Below are positions 13,352-19,458 of a stretch of 19,458 nucleotides of DNA, piece by piece. The notes beneath the pieces are model-generated. The model was not told where the DNA came from and searched no databases. It was given only the letters and a program-made list of their open reading frames with translations. A program made the position numbers and the translations under genes. Where the stretch lies: the NCBI GenBank assembly GCA_946414115.1, contig CAMKNF010000015.1, positions 1 to 19,458 on the forward strand. Direction: 5' to 3'. The DNA is from an uncultured Ruminococcus sp. GTDB lineage: Bacteria > Bacillota > Clostridia > Oscillospirales > Acutalibacteraceae. Within the stretch, counting starts at the first letter, position 1, and each line of letters begins with the position of its first letter.

Positions 13352-13407
13352 AACAACACGCACTATTACAAATTCGGAGCGTAGCTACCATTAATTACGC
13401 ATTCCGA
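13352..13407 (+). repeat. Interspersed repeat copy 2 with two heptads
   Basis: Bases 13352-13400 match 6228-6276 at 44 of 49 positions, in the same orientation, and end in ATTACGC-ATTCCGA heptads (13394-13407). The repeat ends 7 nt before the stop codon of the minus-strand AraC gene. Confidence 0.75.
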
Positions 13408-13414
13408 ATTATAT

Positions 13415-14224
13415 TTATATATATCTTCCGTTATTGTTCCTGCGAAATTCCGTCGGCGTTTGCCCCCTTAGCTTTTTAAATACCTTCGAAAAATACATCT
13501 GGTCTGTAAAGCCTACCGAATAGGCAACGTCCTTTATCGAGATGTTCTCGTCAATCAGCAGAACCTCTGCCTTTGAAATGCGGCAGTTGTTTATGTAGTC
13601 AATCACAGACATTCCCGTTTCCTCTTTGAACAGACGGTAAAGGTAGGTTCTGTCAATCTTGATGTGATTTGCAACCGACTGCACATTAAACTCGGGGTTT
13701 CTGTAATTCTTTTCAATATAGTTGCGGGCAAGAATAGCGTAGCTTGCATTTTCTCTGTTCTTACAAGGGAAATACTCTACATAATATGAGAGCAGAATAA
13801 TGAGCTTTCCACCTGCCCTGCACTGTGCATAGGTTGCGTCGGTTCCGCAGTCCTCAATATTGAACAAACATTCAAAATTTTTAACCGGTATCTTTTCAAC
13901 TACAGGATGTTTTTTGCTGAAAGAGGTCTGACTTACAAGCCACGCCGCCTCAAGCCCCCGAAACTCTACCCATCTGTATTCCCACGGAAAATCGCTGTCG
14001 GCTTCAAGGCACACGTTTGAAAACGGGAACGTCAGAAACGACTGCCCTGCGCTTACAAAAAATCCGATTCCGTCAATTGTAACCATTCCCCTGCCGCTTG
14101 TTATATAGTACAGAATGTAGGTATCACGGATAATCTGGCGCTGTTCATTTTCAAGATTGCTGCCTCGTTTTCCGTTTGCAAGACAAACGCAATTTATAGC
14201 ATTATAGTCCAAATTTGTCCTCAT
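13415..14224 (-). CDS. AraC-family transcriptional regulator (cupin plus double HTH)
   Basis: The 269-aa protein has an N-terminal cupin-like sensing domain (about 30-75, with YILYYITSGRGMVTIDG) and a C-terminal AraC DNA-binding domain with two helix-turn-helix units. The first is about 179-200 (VQSVANHIKIDRTYLYRLFK) and the second about 229-250 (SIKDVAYSVGFTDQMYFSKV). The signature GFTDQMYFSKVFKKLRGQTP is intact, so it should bind DNA. The layout resembles sugar- or raffinose-type regulators. The ATG at 14224 is chosen because GGAGG lies 4 nt upstream; the frame is open a further 31 codons but without a ribosome site. It is divergent from the second AraC gene and lies upstream of the SNF transporter on the same strand, so either could be its target. 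Confidence 0.9.
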   Translation of the reverse strand: MRTNLDYNAINCVCLANGKRGSNLENEQRQIIRDTYILYYITSGRGMVTIDGIGFFVSAGQSFLTFPFSNVCLEADSDFPWEYRWVEFRGLEAAWLVSQTSFSKKHPVVEKIPVKNFECLFNIEDCGTDATYAQCRAGGKLIILLSYYVEYFPCKNRENASYAILARNYIEKNYRNPEFNVQSVANHIKIDRTYLYRLFKEETGMSVIDYINNCRISKAEVLLIDENISIKDVAYSVGFTDQMYFSKVFKKLRGQTPTEFRRNNNGRYI

Positions 14225-14289
14225 AAATCCTCCATACAACAAATGTCCATAATAATCAAACAATTTTACATAGATTAAAAGCGATTTAA

Positions 14290-14313
14290 TGTATATACTT
14301 ATATTAATATACA
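14290..14313. promoter_or_regulatory. Inverted repeat in the divergent AraC-AraC intergenic region
   Basis: TGTATAT (14290-14296) and ATATACA (14307-14313) form a 7-bp dyad with a 10-nt spacer in the 133-bp gap between the two divergent regulator starts. It is AT-rich, so chance is possible. Its position makes it a candidate autoregulatory site for one or both regulators. Confidence 0.35.
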
Positions 14314-14357
14314 ACATTATTACAGTTTTTTCAACATTTTTTCAGGGGGAACTTTGT

Positions 14358-15197
14358 ATGAATTACAAATACGAAATAATAAATTATGACAAAAACCTTC
14401 CCGCAAAAATAATGTACCTTGATTTATCGTCAGAAACCCACAAAACAGAACTGCACTGGCACCGTGAACCCGAGATAATCTACATTGTATCGGGACAGGC
14501 TGAATGTCCCCAGAACGGCGAAACTCGGATTGTTGAAGAGGGCGACTTCATTTTCTTCAACAGTGAGGACGTGCATCTCGTTCGCCCGGTAACAGGTTCA
14601 AGGGTAAAGCTTGTTTGTGTACAGCTCTCGTTTGAGTATATGCGTATGTTCTGCAAACCGATTGACAGCGTTATTTTTGATGTGAACAACAGACCAGAGG
14701 CAAAACCCGCAATTATTGATGTTCTACAAAAAATTGCCGCTGTTGATGTAGAAAATGACGACTATGCTTCACTGCTCCACATATCATATGTAAATAAAAT
14801 TTACTACGTATTGATGAAATATTGCATTTGTTTCAGACGAGCTTCCAACTCGGTAATTATCCCGAAGCGTGACTTCTCATACGCAAAAACTGCAATTGCT
14901 TACATTAACGAAAACTTCAAGCGTGAAATTCCGCTTGACGAAATCTCCTCGGTGGTAAATCTTTCACCGTCATATTTTTCAAAGTACTTCAAGAATGTTA
15001 CTCAGGTTAGTTTTTCGGAGTATCTTGCTAATCTCCGTCTTGAAAACGCAATTCAGGATATGCTTACAAAGAACTCCACAGTTTCTGCCGCCGCTATTGA
15101 AAACGGCTTTGCAAATGTAAAATCATTTATTACACAGTGCAAAAAGGTTTATGACTGCACGCCTGCACAGTACAAGAAAAAGCTTTTGAACAGATAA
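14358..15197 (+). CDS. AraC-family transcriptional regulator (cupin plus double HTH)
   Basis: The 279-aa protein starts with a cupin sensing domain whose HWHREPEIIYIVSG (33-46) is a classic AraC-type cupin start, continuing into EEGDFIFFNSEDVH (60-73). The C-terminal domain (about 175-275) has two helix-turn-helix units: IPLDEISSVVNLSPSYFSKY (191-210) and a more divergent second one (about 241-262), followed by CTPAQYKKKL. The second unit reads AAAIENGFANVKSFITQCKK, so the usual GF(x)3-4YF signature is partly altered, though still recognisable. The ATG at 14358 has AGGGGGA 7 nt upstream; an in-frame ATG at 14289 lies in the AT-rich promoter region and is discounted. It is probably not a recent duplicate of its divergent neighbour, because the two differ widely. 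Confidence 0.9.
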   Translation: MNYKYEIINYDKNLPAKIMYLDLSSETHKTELHWHREPEIIYIVSGQAECPQNGETRIVEEGDFIFFNSEDVHLVRPVTGSRVKLVCVQLSFEYMRMFCKPIDSVIFDVNNRPEAKPAIIDVLQKIAAVDVENDDYASLLHISYVNKIYYVLMKYCICFRRASNSVIIPKRDFSYAKTAIAYINENFKREIPLDEISSVVNLSPSYFSKYFKNVTQVSFSEYLANLRLENAIQDMLTKNSTVSAAAIENGFANVKSFITQCKKVYDCTPAQYKKKLLNR

Positions 15198-15236
15198 TAG
15201 CTTCCATGATAATTTTTTCTTATTTATCCCCTCGTT

Positions 15237-15272
15237 GAAAACGGACGTGTCCCCCTTGATACGTCCGTTTTC
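15237..15272 (+). terminator. Hairpin terminator after the second AraC gene
   Basis: A perfect 12-bp stem, GAAAACGGACGT (15237-15248) with ACGTCCGTTTTC (15261-15272), has a 12-nt loop. The T-tract is within the descending stem and only ACTTT follows, so termination is likely but not certain. Confidence 0.7.
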
Positions 15273-15310
15273 ACTTTGTCATCCGACAGCAAACAAGGAA
15301 GTGTTAATTG

Positions 15311-15328
15311 TCCGTTATGGGGAACGGA
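15311..15328. promoter_or_regulatory. Dyad upstream of the kinase-like gene
   Basis: TCCGTT (15311-15316) and AACGGA (15323-15328) form a perfect 6-bp inverted repeat with a 6-nt spacer, 30 nt before the kinase-like ATG. I see no strong -35/-10 pair here, so this is only a candidate operator. Confidence 0.35.
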
Positions 15329-15357
15329 AATTTATTGGTATATGAATGAGGAATACT

Positions 15358-16635
15358 ATGAATACGATTGAGTTTACTGACAGCATTTTTGAGTATCTTT
15401 CGGGAATACTGATTGTGTTTCTTTTTACAAAAAAACTTTTTAATCTTAAAAGCGCAAAGCTTTATTTTGCTGTTTCGGGGACAGTTTTGCTCCTGATGAT
15501 TGTCTCGTTTTTGTTTCTTGAGGGAGAACTCCAGAACGGTATTGTAGTCAACCTTGAATTCTGGGGACTTATGCTGACGCCGTTTCTGCTTAAGGGACCG
15601 AAAAAATTTTACATATTCAGTACGGCAATTACATTAAGCTCCGTAATTATGTTTGTTGCATTTTACCTCGTATTGGTTTTGTCATTTTTCGGGCAAAACA
15701 TAACTCACAGCATCTTCTTAGAGTTTACGGGAATGATAACCTCGCTGATTGTGAGCATTATTTTCTTTGTTTTATGTACGGTTCTGAAAAATCAGACAAA
15801 GTTTTTCGTTGAAAATATTTCAAAGCCTATTGTACTGCTGTTCAATCTTTTTCTTATAATCGGCGGTAATTTCAGCTACATAGTATCTCTGCTTGATTCA
15901 GGCTTAAGATATGCATTTGCAGTAAAGCTTCTTGCAATGCTTATCCCGCTGATTTTTACAATAGCGTTCCCTGTTCTTATTTACAATCAGGTAAAGAAGA
16001 ATCTGTACAGATATGAAACGGGAATTTTTGAACAACAGCTTAATATTCAGAGGGAATACGGCAAAACGATTGCGCAGTCAAGCGCACAGCTAAGACGTTT
16101 CAGACACGATTACAACAACCTTTCGCTGTGGATAAAGCCCTTGCTTGAACAGGGAAAGTCACAGCAGGCATTGGAGCTTGTTAAAAAAAGCGACAGAGAA
16201 ATTATCAGCTCGTACAGTATTCTCTACAATACCGGCAGTGACACCGCAGACGCAATACTTTCCGAACGGCAGAAAGAGCTTAAAACGGGAGTTAAAATAA
16301 ATTTTTCGGGAAACCTTTCAAAGCTTCCCGAAGATAATTTTGACATATGCGTGCTTTTAAACAATACGATTGATATTGCGCTTTTTGGTTTGCAAAGCAT
16401 AACGTCTGACGGAGAAAAGTTGATTGAAATTTCGGCAATGTGCAAGCAGGGCGTTCTGCTTTATAAAATAAGCTTTCCTTGCGAAAACGTAGGATTTTTT
16501 GAAGATTTACAAAGCAGTAAAGATGATATGCTTAAAATGAACATTCTGCGAAAGCTAACGGAGAAAAACGACGGAAAGATGGATACTCATATTGAAAATC
16601 AAGTCGCCTCAATCACCGTAAGATATATTTTTTAG
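15358..16635 (+). CDS. Sensor-histidine-kinase-like membrane protein with degenerate GHKL ATPase domain
   Basis: The 425-aa protein has about six or seven N-terminal membrane helices (to about residue 210) and a coiled segment. A DHp-like box RRFRHDYNNL (246-255) follows, whose His250 matches the phospho-accepting histidine of AgrC/ComD-type (HPK10) kinases. The C-terminal ATPase-like domain is eroded. An N-box remnant LLNNTIDIAL (333-342) keeps an asparagine but not the usual DNAxEA pattern, and the glycine-rich G box (normally GxGL) is replaced by DDMLKMNIL (389-397). ATP binding is therefore doubtful. The ATG at 15358 has GAGG 6 nt upstream; an ATG at 15346 lacks a site. No response regulator is adjacent. 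It may be a pseudokinase-like sensor or a phosphotransfer partner. The frame is intact, so I do not call it a pseudogene. Confidence 0.8.
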   Translation: MNTIEFTDSIFEYLSGILIVFLFTKKLFNLKSAKLYFAVSGTVLLLMIVSFLFLEGELQNGIVVNLEFWGLMLTPFLLKGPKKFYIFSTAITLSSVIMFVAFYLVLVLSFFGQNITHSIFLEFTGMITSLIVSIIFFVLCTVLKNQTKFFVENISKPIVLLFNLFLIIGGNFSYIVSLLDSGLRYAFAVKLLAMLIPLIFTIAFPVLIYNQVKKNLYRYETGIFEQQLNIQREYGKTIAQSSAQLRRFRHDYNNLSLWIKPLLEQGKSQQALELVKKSDREIISSYSILYNTGSDTADAILSERQKELKTGVKINFSGNLSKLPEDNFDICVLLNNTIDIALFGLQSITSDGEKLIEISAMCKQGVLLYKISFPCENVGFFEDLQSSKDDMLKMNILRKLTEKNDGKMDTHIENQVASITVRYIF

Positions 16636-16664
16636 GCAGAGTGCAATTTCATTTCAAACAAAAC

Positions 16665-16697
16665 AGGTCGGGACACCGTTTTACGATGTTCCGACCT
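16665..16697. terminator. Shared bidirectional hairpin terminator
   Basis: AGGTCGGGACACCG (16665-16678) pairs with CGATGTTCCGACCT (16684-16697), with two non-Watson-Crick positions. It lies between the convergent kinase-like gene (stop at 16635) and the LCP gene (stop at 16719). T-rich bases follow on the minus strand (GTTTTGTTT), with a weaker tail on the plus strand. Confidence 0.75.
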
Positions 16698-16718
16698 TTA
16701 TACTTCAATAAACAAAAA

Positions 16719-17861
16719 CTATTCTGCTGAATTTTGTGCGTTTACTGCATTGGTGAATAAATCTTCATAAATAAATTCTGCAAACTTCTTACGCTGTGCT
16801 TCCATATCGGAAATTCTGATTGCCGAGCCTGCCGGCGTGTTGTCGTCATAATACCAGAGTCCTTCCTCGGGAACATAGTACTGCTCAACATCATACTGCA
16901 AGTAAGTCATCGCACGTGTAACAAGTGCGGTGATTTCGTCCTTTTTGAGGTTCGTTGTAACAAGCGGACCTATGGAGCTTACGATTGAAACAATCTGACC
17001 TATGTCAGCCTCTTTCATACTGTCAAAAATAGTTTCAAGAAGCTTTCTCTGTCTTGAAGTTCTGTCCCAATCGTCGCCGTCAATTCCGATTTCGTTGCCG
17101 TCCTCGCCCTTTGAAAGACCTCTGTTGCGGGCATACCACAATGCTTCCTGACCGTTAAGGTGAACAATCCCCGGAGCGTCGGTGATTGTTTTAGGAGATT
17201 CAACCTGACCGTTTTTGTACATCTGGTAGTTGATATAGTCGATTTCGTCCTGCGAAAGCTCTATGTCAACACCGCCGAGAGTTTCAATAATTTTCTTAAA
17301 GCTGTCAAAGTCAACGACTGCATATCGGTCAACCTTTATTCCGAAGTTAGCCTCAATCGTCTGAATTGAAAGCTTTGCACCTCCGAGAGTGTAGGAAGAA
17401 TTGATTTTATCGTAATCGTGACCGGGAATGTACACATAAGTATCACGCTGGAACGAAGTAAGCTTAAGCTTTTTGTGGCGATTATCAATCGACATCATAA
17501 TCATTGTGTCACTTCTGCCGTTTTCGTCTGCGTCGTGATTATCCTCACCAAAAAGCATCACGTTAAGCACCTTTGAGTCCTGCAAAAGCTCACCGTCCTC
17601 AACTGTAAAGCCCGAAACATCACCCGAATTATTGTCCGAAGTTGTCGGAGAAGTTGAAGCGGGGTCGTCCTTGATTTCCTTATAGTTAAGCGAATTGAGC
17701 AAGCTGTAAACATAAATCATACCGCTTCCGCCGATAAGGAAAATAATGGAAAAAAATATGCATAAAATGCGCTTTACTCTGCCTTTTTTATTATAAACCT
17801 TCCTGATTTGTGAGTTAGAACTTATGTCAACAAGATTATTTTTTTTATCGTTATTTGCCAT
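16719..17861 (-). CDS. LytR-CpsA-Psr (LCP) family cell-wall glycopolymer ligase
   Basis: LCP enzymes attach teichoic acids or capsular polymers from lipid carriers to peptidoglycan on the outer face of the membrane. The 380-aa protein has a basic cytoplasmic N-terminus, one membrane helix (about 32-52), a Ser/Thr/Asn-rich linker (about 65-85) and an LCP domain (about 97-290). Conserved residues of the phosphate-binding site are visible: GRSDTMIM (115-122), SFQRDTYVYIPG (136-147), KINSSY (152-157), WYARNRG (242-248) and DWDRTSRQRK (264-273). The C-terminal about 90 residues are less conserved. The ATG at 17861 has GGAGG 6 nt upstream. It is a single-gene unit with an unusual promoter region. 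Confidence 0.93.
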   Translation of the reverse strand: MANNDKKNNLVDISSNSQIRKVYNKKGRVKRILCIFFSIIFLIGGSGMIYVYSLLNSLNYKEIKDDPASTSPTTSDNNSGDVSGFTVEDGELLQDSKVLNVMLFGEDNHDADENGRSDTMIMMSIDNRHKKLKLTSFQRDTYVYIPGHDYDKINSSYTLGGAKLSIQTIEANFGIKVDRYAVVDFDSFKKIIETLGGVDIELSQDEIDYINYQMYKNGQVESPKTITDAPGIVHLNGQEALWYARNRGLSKGEDGNEIGIDGDDWDRTSRQRKLLETIFDSMKEADIGQIVSIVSSIGPLVTTNLKKDEITALVTRAMTYLQYDVEQYYVPEEGLWYYDDNTPAGSAIRISDMEAQRKKFAEFIYEDLFTNAVNAQNSAE

Positions 17862-17928
17862 ACTGTTCCTCCGTTAAGGTGGCGTCGTTTGAATACGGCA
17901 CACAGCCGATGGTTGCGACAAGGTTGAT

Positions 17929-17996
17929 ATTCGAATAAACAATAATATCTTAATTATTATACCACTATAATTCGAATAAATAATTCTTTTTTCGAA
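17929..17996 (-). promoter_or_regulatory. LCP gene promoter with repeated TTCGAA sites
   Basis: On the minus strand an extended -10 (TGGTATAAT, with TATAAT at 17961-17956) gives a start near 17949 and a leader of about 87 nt. The -35 position is poor. Three TTCGAA palindromes surround it, at 17930-17935, 17971-17976 and 17991-17996. Two of them lie in a longer direct repeat ATTCGAATAAA (17929-17939 and 17970-17980, 41 bp apart, close to four helical turns), placed just after the start and between -10 and -35. Confidence 0.55.
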
Positions 17997-18053
17997 CTAT
18001 ATTTTATAGCAAAGCTTAATTTTATGCAGAATTTTATCAATTTATAAACAAAT

Positions 18054-18641
18054 TTAGTCCTGTTCATCAATCGAAAGATAGAACGATGGCAGAAATTCAC
18101 GCTCAAAAACCTCACACTCGGGCATATTCATTGCGTGTATTGCGTTTTCGGTTGACTCCTTCGCCTTAGCAAATTCGTCGTTGCCCATTCTCATTTCGTC
18201 AATGCACTTTATCAGCGCAGAAAACTTATCCGCTGCCTTGACAAACGGCTTGAGCTCGCTGTCATTTTTGCCGTTCTGCTTGATTATTTCCTCAAAATCC
18301 TCTTTAAAATCATCGGGGAGCATTGAAACAAGTCTGTCAGCCGCTGTGTTTTCAATCTCCTTGTACGCCTTCTTTATTTCGGGATTGAAATACTTTACGG
18401 GGGTGGGCATATCGCCTGTGATAATCTCGGTTGAATCGTGGAACAATGCAAGCAGAGCCGCCCTTTCGGGGTTGTAGCTGTTGCCGTATCGCTTGTTGCT
18501 TATCAGGACAAGGCAGTGGGCAATCATCGCAACCATAAGGCTGTGCTCGCATAAATTCTCGTATTTCGTGTTATTCATCAGTCCCCAGCGGTTGATGTAC
18601 TTCATTCTCGACAGCATAGCATAAAAATGTGACTGTTTCAT
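18054..18641 (-). CDS. yfbR: YfbR-type HD-domain 5'-deoxynucleotidase
   Basis: The protein closely follows E. coli YfbR as I recall it, an HD-superfamily enzyme that dephosphorylates deoxyribonucleoside 5'-monophosphates. The identical start MKQSHF, then RWGLM, and the metal and substrate residues are present: Arg18, Trp19, His33 in CEHSL, His68-Asp69 in FHDSTE, Glu72, Asp77 in TGDMPTPVKYF (75-85) and Asp138 in KAADKF. The length of 195 aa is normal (199 in E. coli). It acts in the cytoplasm in nucleotide pool balance. The ATG at 18641 has AGGAG 9 nt upstream. It stands alone, divergent from the yfhO-like gene. Confidence 0.92.
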   Translation of the reverse strand: MKQSHFYAMLSRMKYINRWGLMNNTKYENLCEHSLMVAMIAHCLVLISNKRYGNSYNPERAALLALFHDSTEIITGDMPTPVKYFNPEIKKAYKEIENTAADRLVSMLPDDFKEDFEEIIKQNGKNDSELKPFVKAADKFSALIKCIDEMRMGNDEFAKAKESTENAIHAMNMPECEVFEREFLPSFYLSIDEQD

Positions 18642-18687
18642 AATAATAATCTCCTGTTTTTTTACAAAAATTAGTGCAAAATCAATT

Positions 18688-18716
18688 TTGATATGGTATA
18701 ATATATTGATTAATAT
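18688..18716 (+). promoter_or_regulatory. Candidate promoter(s) of the yfhO-like gene
   Basis: TTGATA (18688-18693) and TAATAT (18711-18716) are 17 bp apart. Within the same stretch an extended -10, TGGTATAAT (18694-18702), could act alone. Both lead toward the ATG at 18780; I cannot choose between them. Confidence 0.4.
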
Positions 18717-18722
18717 ATAGCT

Positions 18723-18750
18723 ATTATACTATTTTTAAAATAAAAGTCAA
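18723..18750 (-). promoter_or_regulatory. yfbR promoter
   Basis: On the minus strand TTGACT (18750-18745) and a perfect TATAAT (18728-18723) are 16 bp apart. Transcription would start near 18716, leaving a leader of about 75 nt before the yfbR ATG. It faces and overlaps the candidate yfhO promoter region. Confidence 0.6.
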
Positions 18751-18779
18751 AGATTGAAGAAATTTATCGGAGAAACTAA

Positions 18780-19412
18780 ATGACGCATACACTTAAATCC
18801 CCGACGCTTAAAAATCGGCACTATGCCCTGCTCGCATTCGGGCTTGCGCTTTTAGCCGCCTCAATACTATTTATTCCGTTTATCGCTTTTAACGGCGGAG
18901 TTTTCTACTACTACGGCGACTTTAACGTTCAGGAAATCCCGTTTTATCAGCTCTGTCACGACGCTGTAAGAAACGGAGAGTTTGGCTGGAATCACACAAC
19001 CGACCTCGGCTCGGACTTTTTGTCAAGCTACAGCTTTTATCTTCTCGGCAGTCCGTTTTTCTGGCTGACAATTCCGTTTCCCAACGAATTTGTGCCGTAT
19101 CTTATTGGTCCTCTGCTTATTCTGAAATTTGCCTGCGCATCTCTTGCGGCATATTTATATCTAAAAAGATACGTTTCAAACAAAAGCTACGCCGTTCTGG
19201 GCGGACTTCTGTACGCACTTTCGGGATTTTCAATCTACAACGTGTTCTTTTTCCACTTTCACGAGCCAATGATAATGTTTCCGCTGCTGCTTGCGGCGCT
19301 GGATTCATTCATATACGACAAAAAGCGTGTTGTGTTTGCAATTGCAGTGTTTGCAGCCTGCGTTGTGAACTACTACTTCTTTGTCGGACAGGTTTTGTTC
19401 GTTGTGTACCCA
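18780..19412 (+). CDS. YfhO-family polytopic membrane protein, 5' part (211 codons, cut by contig end)
   Basis: The frame opens with MTHTLKSPTLKNRHYALLAF and stays open to the adapter junction, so the 3' end is missing. Features typical of the bacterial YfhO family (large multi-pass GT-C-like membrane proteins linked to lipoteichoic acid or sugar modification) are visible: an early helix (about 15-37), the outer loop YYYGDFNVQEIPFYQ (43-57) with its acidic residues, GEFGWNHTTDLGSDFL (66-81), and then repeated helices with LKRYVSNK and GGLLYALSGFSIYN. The DFNVQ...GxFxWN/D pattern is characteristic. The ATG at 18780 has GGAGAA 5 nt upstream. Full members are about 800 residues, so roughly a quarter is present. 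The last one or two bases before 19413 may be from adapter ligation. Confidence 0.82.
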
Positions 19413-19458
19413 AGATCGGAAGAGCGTCGTGTAGGGAAAGAGTGTAGATCTCGGTGGT
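19413..19458 (+). other. Illumina TruSeq adapter sequence (assembly contamination, not genomic)
   Basis: The final 46 bases begin AGATCGGAAGAGCGTCGTG and continue through GTGTAGATCTCGGTGGT. As recalled, this is an exact match over all 46 bases to the reverse complement of the TruSeq universal adapter. The yfhO reading frame should not be read past 19412. Confidence 0.97.

Noticed and set aside
15358..16635. Calling the kinase-like gene a pseudogene
   Set aside because: The frame is intact over 425 codons with a good ribosome site and the phospho-histidine is kept; only the ATP-binding motifs are altered.
1..19412. tRNA, rRNA, insertion sequence or prophage genes
   Set aside because: I found no cloverleaf with CCA-type end, no rRNA-like stretch, no transposase or integrase motif and no phage structural gene in any frame.

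Overview
The window looks like a chromosomal contig from an anaerobic gut Firmicute, probably a Clostridia member near Ruminococcus/Oscillospiraceae. The reasons are a complete six-subunit Rnf complex with a multi-cluster RnfB, a lipoprotein ApbE, a NusG-domain-II protein and a Gx transporter, strong AGGAGG-type ribosome binding sites, AT-rich spacers, and small palindromic repeats between genes. This is inferred from gene content only. The last 46 bases are not genomic: they match the reverse complement of the Illumina TruSeq universal adapter, so the true contig ends at about 19412, inside a yfhO-like gene.

Layout. 1-70 (-): 5' end of an Mrp/NBP35 iron-sulfur P-loop ATPase, with a dyad inside its promoter. 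200-280: nested hairpin repeat. 333-3135 (-): an acidic repeat-containing membrane protein with its own promoter, then ktrA and ktrB (K+ uptake; ktrB is upstream). 3316-4122 (+): a nucleotidyltransferase. 4279-6166 (+): apbE, a NusG-II protein and a Gx transporter, coupled by ATGA overlaps. 6167-6330: palindrome and interspersed repeat. 6331-11201 (+): rnfCDGEAB, with ATGA overlaps between C, D, G, E and A, ended by a strong terminator. 11202-11496: a cluster of hairpins between convergent units. 11497-13020 (-): an SNF/SLC6-type Na+-coupled transporter with a palindrome over its -35 box. 13021-13414: no gene, but several repeats. 13415-15197: a divergent pair of AraC-family regulators. 15358-16635 (+): a sensor-kinase-like membrane protein with a degenerate ATPase domain. 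16719-17861 (-): an LCP cell-wall ligase. 18054-18641 (-): yfbR. 18780-19412 (+): 5' part of a yfhO-family gene.

How the genes fit together. The central 7 kb is an electron-transfer module. ApbE (outside the membrane) should attach FMN to a threonine in RnfG (Thr153) and one in RnfD (Thr151); both target motifs are visible. RnfB and RnfC carry the cytoplasmic Fe-S relay, and RnfA and RnfE each keep one membrane cysteine pair. The complex couples ferredoxin oxidation and NAD+ reduction to Na+ or H+ export. The adjacent NusG-II and Gx proteins resemble the EetA/EetB pair of Gram-positive flavin-based extracellular electron transfer loci (from memory). KtrAB and the SNF transporter would use or balance the ion gradient, but that link is only inferred.

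I found no CRISPR array, tRNA, rRNA, transposase or phage gene, and no convincing new multi-gene system. The features most worth a second look are the hairpin/heptad repeat family, the cysteine-rich RnfE tail, the degenerate kinase, the EetAB-like pair beside Rnf, and several promoter-embedded palindromes.
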